Program-made: the position numbers and the translations under genes
Notes under the pieces: model-generated
Told to the model about the DNA's origin: nothing
The model's database searches: none
The model's input: only the letters and a program-made list of their open reading frames with translations
Shown here: piece after piece, positions 1-5,345 of the stretch
Layout: each line of letters starts with the position of its first letter
How positions within the stretch are numbered: position 1 is the stretch's first letter
Assembly: GCA_025455245.1 (NCBI GenBank)
Contig: JALOMX010000177.1
Coordinates: 1-5,345 of the forward strand
Source: Chitinophagaceae bacterium
GTDB taxonomy: Bacteria > Bacteroidota > Bacteroidia > Chitinophagales > Chitinophagaceae
Reading direction: 5' to 3'
Length of the DNA stretch: 5,345 nucleotides

Positions 1-39
1 AAAGATGCGGTTCTGCACGCTAAAAATGGGGTTATTCAT
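1..39 (-). CDS. Possible 5' end of a short-chain dehydrogenase/reductase (partial, 13 codons)
   Basis: Reading the minus strand from an ATG at 39-37 gives MNNPIFSVQNRIF, which runs off the left edge. This resembles the opening of many proteobacterial short-chain dehydrogenases, where a short leader such as 'n-IFsv-gkv' comes just before the first beta strand and the TGxxxGxG NAD(P)-binding loop. That loop would lie outside the window, so the family cannot be confirmed. The gene would lie 62 bases downstream of the hydrolase fragment on the same strand, an operon-like spacing. No Shine-Dalgarno sequence precedes the ATG on this strand. With only 13 residues visible, the assignment is a guess from pattern and context, and the frame could be non-coding. 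Confidence 0.3.
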   Translation of the reverse strand, partial: MNNPIFSVQNRIF

Positions 40-101
40 TGGAGGTGTATTCAAAACTGGTTGAACAAATGACTGCAATCGCAAAGAGCCTCATGCAGTT
101 A
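40..101. other. Gap between the two minus-strand gene fragments
   Basis: These 62 bases separate the hydrolase stop from the possible dehydrogenase start. I see no hairpin followed by a T-run on either strand and no convincing promoter. The stretch is less GC-rich than the hydrolase fragment beside it, as expected for an intergenic spacer. Confidence 0.4.
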
Positions 102-308
102 CTAGCCTGCGAGCAACTTGGCCGCCGCCCGCTGATAGGCTCCGGCCTTGAATTCGCCGTAGCCGTCGACGAATGGGGTGGTTGAGAAGAACACGCTGGA
201 AAAGTCACGCTTGGGGTCGACGTAAATCATCTGACACAGGGCAGCGAATAAAACTGCAAAGTTCTTTTCCTTGGCCCATTGTTTCTTAAAAAATACAGGA
301 TATGATGC
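102..308 (-). pseudogene. C-terminal remnant of a serine hydrolase (beta-lactamase / 6-aminohexanoate-dimer hydrolase type)
   Basis: The minus strand encodes QMIYVDPKRDFSSVFFSTTP (233 down to 174), then FVDGYGEFKAGAYQRAAAKL and LAG, ending in TAG at 104-102. The 'GQ-IYVDP-rd--vv' strand followed by a short amphipathic helix is the usual end of class-C-beta-lactamase-fold serine hydrolases (Pfam Beta-lactamase), which act as esterases, amidases or peptidases. The Ser-x-x-Lys and Tyr catalytic motifs lie several hundred residues upstream in the family and are absent here. The frame stays open to a stop at 309-311, but homology is convincing only up to about position 233 and arguable to about 258. 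The residue before QMIYVDP is Cys where Gly is usual, which may mark the break. GC is about 59% over 101-240, and codons such as GCC, GGC, GTC and CGG look proteobacterial. The fragment cannot be functional as it stands. Confidence 0.65.
234..301. other. Probable junction between foreign fragment and the operon leader
   Basis: Recognisable minus-strand hydrolase homology fades just right of 233, and GC falls from about 59% (101-240) to about 37% (241-300). The right part, rich in A and T runs, looks like a Bacteroidota untranslated leader. I find no convincing Bacteroidota promoter (TTTG near -33 with TAnnTTTG near -7), no direct or inverted repeats at the break and no insertion-sequence end. 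The operon's own promoter or upstream genes may therefore have been replaced by the foreign segment. Confidence 0.45.
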
Positions 309-1120
309 TTACACAGGAACAAATCAACCATTACCGGCGTGATGGCTATTTGATAGTGCCGGGGTTTTTGTCGAAACCGGAAGTGGATAAACTTTACGGC
401 ATTGCCATAGGGGATGATGTGATGCTCAGTCATGGATTTGACCTCAATGACAGCAGCGGCAAAAAGACAAGGCTCAGCCTTTGGTATTCGCCCGGTGACG
501 ATGCCTACGGATTGCTTACACGCAGCAGGCGTATGGTGAATGCCGTAAATGCATTGATGGATGGGGATGGCGAGGTATGCCATTTTCACAGTAAACTCAT
601 GCAAAAGGAGCCAAGGGTAGGTGGTGCATGGGAATGGCATCAGGATTATGGTTATTGGTATAAGAACGAATTTTTGTTTCCTGAACAGATGATGTCGGTC
701 ATGATTGCGATTACCGAAGCAACCCGTGAAAATGGTTGTCTTGAAGTGATAAAGGGCTCGCATAAAATGGGGCGGGTGGAGCATGGTTTTGCCGGCGAGC
801 AGGTGGGTGCCTCGCAACGGTATGTTGACCTTGCTTTGCAAACCATGGAGCATATTTATGTGGAATTAAATGCAGGAGATGCATTATTTTTTCACAGCAA
901 TATATTGCATCGTTCCGGGCCAAATCTGTCGGATCATCCAAGATGGTCCCTCATCAGTTGCTATAACCGGAGTAGCAATGTTCCATTTAATGAACCTTCC
1001 GGAAAAAGTACGATTCCCATTGATGTGGTGCCTGATGAAGCATTATTGCAACGTGAAGTTGTTTCTTTGGGTGAAGGAGCTTCTTTTCTTGAGAAGGAGA
1101 AGGATGAAGCTTTGAAATAA
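302..1120 (+). CDS. Phytanoyl-CoA dioxygenase (PhyH) family Fe(II)/2-oxoglutarate-dependent oxygenase
   Basis: This 272-residue protein has no signal peptide and is probably cytoplasmic. PhyH-family enzymes hydroxylate an organic substrate using O2 and 2-oxoglutarate, giving succinate and CO2. The N-terminus (LTQEQINHYRRDGYLIVPGF, residues 3-22) is the family's opening helix and strand. The Fe(II) triad is visible: His113 and Asp115 in WEWHQDYGYW, and His203 in HSNILHRSGPN. Arg214 in DHPRWSL is placed to hold the 2-oxoglutarate carboxylate, and NGCLEVIKGSHK (144-155) is the usual core strand. Length is normal for a bacterial member. An in-frame stop at 287-289 limits the start. Two adjacent ATGs (302, 305) are possible; the weak AGGA at 297-300 sits better for 305. 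It is the first of four tightly spaced genes, 17 bases before the DoxX gene. The substrate is unknown: bacterial PhyH proteins are diverse (ectoine, fatty-acid, secondary-metabolite and other hydroxylases), and no acyl-CoA genes lie nearby. Confidence 0.92.
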   Translation: MMLTQEQINHYRRDGYLIVPGFLSKPEVDKLYGIAIGDDVMLSHGFDLNDSSGKKTRLSLWYSPGDDAYGLLTRSRRMVNAVNALMDGDGEVCHFHSKLMQKEPRVGGAWEWHQDYGYWYKNEFLFPEQMMSVMIAITEATRENGCLEVIKGSHKMGRVEHGFAGEQVGASQRYVDLALQTMEHIYVELNAGDALFFHSNILHRSGPNLSDHPRWSLISCYNRSSNVPFNEPSGKSTIPIDVVPDEALLQREVVSLGEGASFLEKEKDEALK

Positions 1121-1131
1121 ATGTATGTGAT

Positions 1132-1136
1132 AAGGG
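1132..1136 (+). promoter_or_regulatory. Ribosome binding site of the DoxX gene
   Basis: AAGGG ends one base before the ATG at 1138, which is close for a Shine-Dalgarno sequence but is the only purine-rich match in the 17-base spacer. No other in-frame start fits as well, so it mildly supports this start. Many Bacteroidota genes do without a strong Shine-Dalgarno. Confidence 0.3.
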
Positions 1137-1137
1137 T

Positions 1138-1533
1138 ATGGATGCAAATAACATTGTAAAAGGAATGGGCGTCATCAGAATTGTTACAGGTTTGCTGATG
1201 GCTTATCACGGGCTGGAAGTTTTTTCACCTGAAAAAATGAATATGTACATGGAGTGGGATTCCATCAGGCAATTGCCTTTGGGTAAGGTCTTGCTGTTTT
1301 TTGGTAAAGGCGGTGAATTGGTTACCGGTATATTGCTTGCCCTGGGATGGTTTACAAGGATATCTGCCCTGGTAATGGCATTAATAATGTTTTTTATATG
1401 TTTTTTTATTGGAAACGGACGGTTTTGGTATGAAGATCAGCATCCTTTTTTATTTGGATTGATAGCAACGATATTTGCCGTTTATGGTCCCGGGGCATGG
1501 GCATTGGATAACCTAAAAAAGAAACAGCCATGA
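1138..1533 (+). CDS. DoxX-family four-helix membrane protein
   Basis: This is a 131-residue integral membrane protein with four hydrophobic segments at about 11-30, 50-70, 74-92 and 102-122. The first helix carries RIVTGLLMAYHGLEVFS, the DoxX hallmark of an Arg at the helix start and a His-Gly near its end. The second carries GKGGELVTGILLALGWFTR, matching the family's ELvgGllLalGl-tR pattern. The tail NLKKKQP is basic. Named members include a thiosulfate:quinone oxidoreductase subunit (DoxD-type) and mycobacterial partners of superoxide dismutase and thiol-oxidoreductase, but most members have no known role, so no reaction is assigned. The gene lies 17 bases after the oxygenase, and its TGA overlaps the GH43 start codon by four bases (ATGA at 1530-1533), pointing to translational coupling. 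Confidence 0.88.
   Translation: MDANNIVKGMGVIRIVTGLLMAYHGLEVFSPEKMNMYMEWDSIRQLPLGKVLLFFGKGGELVTGILLALGWFTRISALVMALIMFFICFFIGNGRFWYEDQHPFLFGLIATIFAVYGPGAWALDNLKKKQP
1530..1533 (+). other. ATGA start/stop overlap coupling DoxX and GH43 translation
   Basis: ATG at 1530-1532 starts the glycosidase and TGA at 1531-1533 ends the DoxX protein. The region before it (CCTAAAAAAGAAACAGCC) has no Shine-Dalgarno match, so the glycosidase probably depends on ribosomes terminating on, or re-initiating from, the DoxX frame. This is the best evidence that the two are co-transcribed. Confidence 0.8.
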
Positions 1534-3299
1534 AATGGAAGATTGGATCAGCGCTGCTGCTTGGCATCTGCATGTCAACAATGGGCATGGCACAGCAGAA
1601 AACATATTGTAACCCTATCAATATTGATTACGGCTACACACCCATCCCCAATTTCAGTACCTGGGGACGGCACAGGGCAACTGCCGATCCGGTAGTGGTC
1701 AATTATAAAGGCGATTATTATTTGTTCAGCACCAATCAGTGGGGGTATTGGCACAGTTCCGATATGCTGAACTGGACCTTTGTGAGCCGGAAGTTCTTAC
1801 GTACCTGGAATGAAGGCTATGACGAGCTATGCGCACCCGGTGTGGGCATAATGGGCGATACCATGATTGTGTTTGGCAGTACCTATACCCGCAACTTTAC
1901 CATCTGGATGAGTACCAACCCCAAAGCCAACGAATGGAAGCCCCTTGTTGATTCCTTCGATATTGGCGGTTGGGATCCATCATTTTTTACAGATGATGAC
2001 GGACGATTGTATATGTACAACGGAAGCAGTAATAAATTTCCGATGTATGGTGTGGAGCTTGATCGTAAAACCATGCAACCCATCGGAACACGCAAGGAAA
2101 TGTATCTGCTGGAACATTGGCGCTACGGATGGCAACGCTTTGGCGAACATATGGACAACACATTTCTTGACCCGTTTATTGAAGGCAGCCACATGACCAA
2201 ACATAACGGGAAATATTACCTGCAGTATGGCGCGCCCGGCACTGAGTTCAGCGGTTATGCTGACGGCTTGCTGGTGGGTGATGGTCCTCTTGGACCATTC
2301 AGGACCATACCTGATCCTTTAAGCTATAAACTGGGAGGCTATGTGCGCGGTGCAGGACATGGCGCTACCTTTCAGGACAACTTCGGACAGTACTGGCACA
2401 TATCCACTACCGTTGTTTCGGTGAAAAACACCTTTGAACGCAGGCTTGGTTTGTGGCCAACCGGTTTTGATAAGGACGGTGTTATGTTTTGCAATACAAC
2501 GTTTGGTGATTATCCGCACTATATTCCCGCAGCAGGTATCGATGGTACGCAATATGGAAAGGATGGCAAGTCGCCTTACTTTACGGGGTGGATGTTATTA
2601 AATTACAACAAGCCTGTGGTTGTTTCTTCAACCTTAGGCGGCTATGTGCCGAACCATGCAGTGGACGAACTTACCAAGACCTACTGGAGTGCCGCAACCG
2701 GCAATGCGGGCGAGTTTATTCAGACCGATATTGGCAATGTATCACGAATCAATGCTGTTCAAATTAATTATGCCGATCAGGATGTGGAAGATAACCGGCT
2801 GGGGAAGTATCCAAATAAGGGACATCAATACAAATTGTACGCATCGGTGGATGGTAAAAAGTGGCAGGTAATTGCTGATAAAAGCACCAATACCAAAGAT
2901 GTTCCGCATGATTATATTGAGCTTGAAAATCCGGTGCAGGCACGTTTTGTTAAATTGGAGAATATTGCCTTGCCGACCGGTAAATTTGCCATCAGCGGAT
3001 TCAGGGTTTTTGGCCATGGAAATGGAGTGAATCCTGATGCTGTGAAAGATTTCATTGTGCTGCGTACGGAAAAGGATAAGCGCAGCGCATTCATTAAATG
3101 GCGGCCGGTGGATAATGCATTTGCTTACAACATTTATTACGGTACTCATCCTGATAAATTGTATACCAGCATTATGGTTCATGCAAACAATGAATACTGG
3201 ATGAAATCGATGGATGCATTAAGCACTTATTATTTCAGCATTGAGGCCATCAACGAGAATGGTACAAGTGAAAGAACCAAACCTGTTAAAGTAGAATAA
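1530..3299 (+). CDS. Exported GH43-family glycosidase with F5/8C (discoidin) and FN3 domains
   Basis: A 589-residue exported enzyme. Residues 1-21 form a signal peptide (basic MKWK, hydrophobic LLLGIC core, MGMA cleavage site followed by QQ). Cys14 has Ile before it, so it is not a lipobox. Residues about 27-335 form the GH43 five-bladed propeller, an inverting hydrolase fold. Probable catalytic residues are Asp53 (ATADPVVV, base), Asp149 (GGWDPSFF, pKa tuning) and Glu219 (FIEGSHM, acid). His277 (GAGHGAT) fits the conserved core-metal histidine. Residues about 361-497 form an F5/8 type C carbohydrate-binding-like domain (YWSAATGNAGEFIQTDIG to FRVFGHG), and about 500-589 an FN3-like module. 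GH43 enzymes include arabinofuranosidases, arabinanases, xylosidases and exo-galactosidases; the subfamily and substrate cannot be settled by eye. It overlaps the DoxX gene by 4 bases and is followed 13 bases later by the GH3 gene, its likely partner in glycan breakdown. Confidence 0.93.
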   Translation: MKWKIGSALLLGICMSTMGMAQQKTYCNPINIDYGYTPIPNFSTWGRHRATADPVVVNYKGDYYLFSTNQWGYWHSSDMLNWTFVSRKFLRTWNEGYDELCAPGVGIMGDTMIVFGSTYTRNFTIWMSTNPKANEWKPLVDSFDIGGWDPSFFTDDDGRLYMYNGSSNKFPMYGVELDRKTMQPIGTRKEMYLLEHWRYGWQRFGEHMDNTFLDPFIEGSHMTKHNGKYYLQYGAPGTEFSGYADGLLVGDGPLGPFRTIPDPLSYKLGGYVRGAGHGATFQDNFGQYWHISTTVVSVKNTFERRLGLWPTGFDKDGVMFCNTTFGDYPHYIPAAGIDGTQYGKDGKSPYFTGWMLLNYNKPVVVSSTLGGYVPNHAVDELTKTYWSAATGNAGEFIQTDIGNVSRINAVQINYADQDVEDNRLGKYPNKGHQYKLYASVDGKKWQVIADKSTNTKDVPHDYIELENPVQARFVKLENIALPTGKFAISGFRVFGHGNGVNPDAVKDFIVLRTEKDKRSAFIKWRPVDNAFAYNIYYGTHPDKLYTSIMVHANNEYWMKSMDALSTYYFSIEAINENGTSERTKPVKVE

Positions 3300-3312
3300 A
3301 AAAAACAATAAT

Positions 3313-5345
3313 ATGAAAAAGTTAGTTTTTGCAATGCTTTGTATATCATCACTTCAAATGGAGGTGAAGGCGCAGACAAAAGAAGACCCCAAAATGAAAC
3401 CCTTTATCGACAACCTGATAAAGCAAATGACCATTACCGAAAAGCTTGGTCAGCTCAATCTTCCCGGTGCAGGAGACATTACCACCGGGCAGGCCGGAAA
3501 TACCGATATAGCCAAGAAAATCCGTGAGGGTAAAGTTGGTGGGCTTTTCAACATAAAGGGTGTGGAAAAGATCCGCGAAGTTCAAAGGCTTGCAGTAGAG
3601 GAAACCCGTTTGAAAATCCCGTTGCTGTTTGGTATGGATGTGATACATGGATATCAAACCGTGTTTCCCATTCCACTTGGTTTAAGTTGTACATGGGACC
3701 GTGCGGCTGTTGAACAAAGTGCCCGCATTGCTGCGCAGGAATCAAGTGCAGATGGAATCAACTGGACTTTTAGCCCGATGGTGGATTTATCGCGTGACCC
3801 GCGTTGGGGCCGCATGGCCGAGGGTGCCGGTGAAGATCCATACCTTGGCGGCGAAGTGGCAAAAGCCATGGTACGGGGTTATCAGGGCAACGACCTTAAA
3901 AAAGACAATACCATCCTTTCCTGCGTCAAGCATTTCGCGTTGTATGGTGCTTCCGAAGCCGGTCGCGATTACAATACGGTGGATATGAGCCGGCATCGTA
4001 TGTACAACGAATACTTCCCTCCTTACAAAGCGGCCGTAGATGCCGGAGCAGGCAGTGTAATGGCTTCGTTTAACGAAGTGGATGGTGTACCGGCTACTGC
4101 CAATAAATGGCTGATGACCGATGTGTTGCGCAAACAGTGGGGCTTTAATGGATTTGTAGTGACCGACTACACCGGTATTGCCGAAATGGTGGAACATGGT
4201 ATAGGCGATACGGCTACCGTATCGGCCCGTGCATTGATGGCAGGTATTGATATGGATATGGTAAGCGAAGCTATTTTAAATACCACAGAAAAATCATTGG
4301 CGGAAAAAAAGGTTACGATGGCACAGATAGACCTTGCCGTAAGAAGGATATTGGAAGCTAAATGGAAGCTTGGTTTGTTTGAAGATCCCTACAGGTATTG
4401 TAACCTTGAAAGAAGCAAAAAGGAAGTGTACACCGATGCCAACAGGAAGGAGGCGAGGAGGATTGCGGGCGAATCACTGGTGCTCATGAAAAATGAAGGG
4501 AATATTTTGCCCCTGAAGCGTGGCAGTAAGATATTACTGACCGGCCCGCTTGCCGATAATGCAGAAAACATGCCGGGCACCTGGAGCGTAGCTGCCCTTT
4601 TTGATAAAGCCATACCTGTTTTGCGCGGAATGAAGGAAGTTGGCGGAAGCAACACTACTGTCACTTATGTAAGGGGCAGCAACCTTGATTATGATGCGGC
4701 TTATGAAGAGCGTGCCGGTATGTTTGGAAAAAGCCTCCGGCGCGATAACCGTCCTGCGGAAGAAATTATTGCCGAAGCGGTAGCTGCAGCCAAAGATGCC
4801 GATGTAATTGTTGCCGCCGTGGGTGAAAGCGCCGAAATGAGCGGCGAAAGCAGCAGCCGTACAAGTCTTGATATTCCGCAGGCACAGAAAGACCTGCTCA
4901 TGGCATTAAAGAAAACAGGCAAGCCCGTTGTCCTTGTCCTCTTTACGGGGCGCCCCTTGACGTTGAAGTGGGAAAGTGAAAACATTCCAGCCATCCTCAA
5001 TGTATGGTTCCCGGGCAGTGAAGCAGGATACGCCATTGCCGATGTTCTTTTCGGAGATGTGAATCCATCGGGTAAATTAACAACCACCTTTCCGCAGAAT
5101 TTAGGACAGGTGCCACTTTTTTACAACCATAAAAATACAGGCCGGCCACTTGCAGAGGGCACATGGTTTTCTAAATTTAAAACCAATTACCTTGATGTAA
5201 CCAATGATCCTTTGTATCATTTCGGACATGGGTTGAGCTATACTTCGTTTTATTATGGCAATATGAAAGTAAGCAGTACCCAAATCAAGGGAAGTCAAAC
5301 CCTCACCGTTAGTGTGCAGGTCACCAACAGTGGAAAGCTTGCAGG
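3313..5345 (+). CDS. bglX: Exported BglX-like GH3 beta-glycosidase (3' end beyond window)
   Basis: The frame is open from ATG 3313 to the right edge (677 codons plus 2 bases, no stop). Residues 1-20 are a signal peptide (MKKLVFAMLC start, VKA cleavage site, then Gln), so the enzyme is probably periplasmic. The GH3 N-terminal barrel spans about 30-355: FGMDVIHG (Asp109, sugar binding), PRWGRMAEGAGEDPYL (164-178), KHF (Lys206-His207), and nucleophile Asp285 in GFVVTDYTG. The alpha/beta sandwich (about 385-585) carries the probable acid/base Glu512 in MSGESSSR. FGHGLSY (637-643) precedes the FN3-like C-terminal domain, which is cut by the window. BglX relatives are about 740-770 residues, so some 65-90 are missing. 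GH3 enzymes of this type are retaining beta-glucosidases or beta-xylosidases that remove non-reducing terminal sugars; substrate is not determinable here. The 13-base leader is A-rich with no Shine-Dalgarno. All expected catalytic residues are present. Confidence 0.93.
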   Translation, partial: MKKLVFAMLCISSLQMEVKAQTKEDPKMKPFIDNLIKQMTITEKLGQLNLPGAGDITTGQAGNTDIAKKIREGKVGGLFNIKGVEKIREVQRLAVEETRLKIPLLFGMDVIHGYQTVFPIPLGLSCTWDRAAVEQSARIAAQESSADGINWTFSPMVDLSRDPRWGRMAEGAGEDPYLGGEVAKAMVRGYQGNDLKKDNTILSCVKHFALYGASEAGRDYNTVDMSRHRMYNEYFPPYKAAVDAGAGSVMASFNEVDGVPATANKWLMTDVLRKQWGFNGFVVTDYTGIAEMVEHGIGDTATVSARALMAGIDMDMVSEAILNTTEKSLAEKKVTMAQIDLAVRRILEAKWKLGLFEDPYRYCNLERSKKEVYTDANRKEARRIAGESLVLMKNEGNILPLKRGSKILLTGPLADNAENMPGTWSVAALFDKAIPVLRGMKEVGGSNTTVTYVRGSNLDYDAAYEERAGMFGKSLRRDNRPAEEIIAEAVAAAKDADVIVAAVGESAEMSGESSSRTSLDIPQAQKDLLMALKKTGKPVVLVLFTGRPLTLKWESENIPAILNVWFPGSEAGYAIADVLFGDVNPSGKLTTTFPQNLGQVPLFYNHKNTGRPLAEGTWFSKFKTNYLDVTNDPLYHFGHGLSYTSFYYGNMKVSSTQIKGSQTLTVSVQVTNSGKLA

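Noticed and set aside
69..185. Plus-strand frame of 38 codons from ATG 69 through the foreign block
   Set aside because: The opposite strand over 102-185 reads as a recognisable hydrolase C-terminus, so this is its shadow.
227..853. Long minus-strand open frame (208 codons) opposite the PhyH gene
   Set aside because: It lies antisense to a gene with clear family motifs, is rich in His, Cys, Pro and Phe in a way typical of a shadow frame, has no recognisable domain and crosses the suspected junction at 234-300.
1569..1574. Cys14 of the GH43 signal peptide as a lipoprotein attachment site
   Set aside because: The residue before the Cys is Ile, whereas a lipobox needs Gly, Ala or Ser. The MGMA-QQ signal peptidase I site fits better.
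2742..3182. Minus-strand open frame of 146 codons opposite the GH43 F5/8C-FN3 region
   Set aside because: It is antisense to a well-supported domain region, has no family resemblance and no start signal, and matches shadow composition.
3300..3312. Possible terminator or promoter between GH43 and GH3 (A-rich 13 bases)
   Set aside because: There is no stem before the A-run and the gap is too short for a promoter with both elements. It fits a simple A-rich leader within an operon.
3787..4197. Minus-strand open frame of 136 codons opposite the GH3 barrel
   Set aside because: The plus strand here encodes KHF and the VVTDY nucleophile region of GH3. The antisense product shows no motif.
4206..4224. 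Perfect 8-base inverted repeat with a 3-base loop (CGATACGG / CCGTATCG)
   Set aside because: It is inside the GH3 coding sequence with no T-run after it. By rough estimate, about one such short hairpin is expected by chance in a window this size.

Overview
The window looks like a piece of a Bacteroidota genome, probably an environmental Chitinophagaceae or Sphingobacteriales relative. Supporting signs are moderate-GC coding sequence, A-rich leaders with weak or absent Shine-Dalgarno sequences, exported enzymes whose predicted mature ends start with Gln, and the BglX-type GH3 and GH43/F5-8C/FN3 architectures common in that phylum. The genus cannot be fixed from the sequence alone.

Positions 1 to about 300 do not match the rest. 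On the minus strand there is the C-terminal end of a serine hydrolase of the beta-lactamase/6-aminohexanoate-dimer hydrolase type (stop at 102-104). After a 62-base gap comes what may be the first 13 codons of a short-chain dehydrogenase (39 to 1). The 101-240 block is about 59% GC by hand count, against about 37% for 241-300, and its codon choice looks proteobacterial. The hydrolase has lost its catalytic N-terminal part, because the plus-strand oxygenase gene occupies that space. The best explanations are a chimeric assembly join or a real recombination junction near 234-300.

From 302 to the right edge, four plus-strand genes are packed like one operon: a phytanoyl-CoA-dioxygenase-family Fe(II)/2-oxoglutarate oxygenase (302-1120), a 17-base gap, a four-helix DoxX-family membrane protein (1138-1533), a 4-base ATGA overlap, an exported three-domain GH43 glycosidase (1530-3299), a 13-base gap, and an exported BglX-like GH3 beta-glycosidase (3313 to the edge, 677 codons, C-terminus missing).

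The GH43 and GH3 enzymes probably work in sequence outside the cytoplasm on a plant-type or similar glycan: the GH43 removes or cuts arabinosyl, xylosyl or galactosyl linkages and the GH3 releases the terminal sugar. How the intracellular oxygenase and the DoxX protein contribute is not evident. They may process a released aglycone or sugar derivative, or only share transcription. No SusC/SusD pair, regulator, RNA gene, mobile element, CRISPR array or clear promoter or terminator was found.
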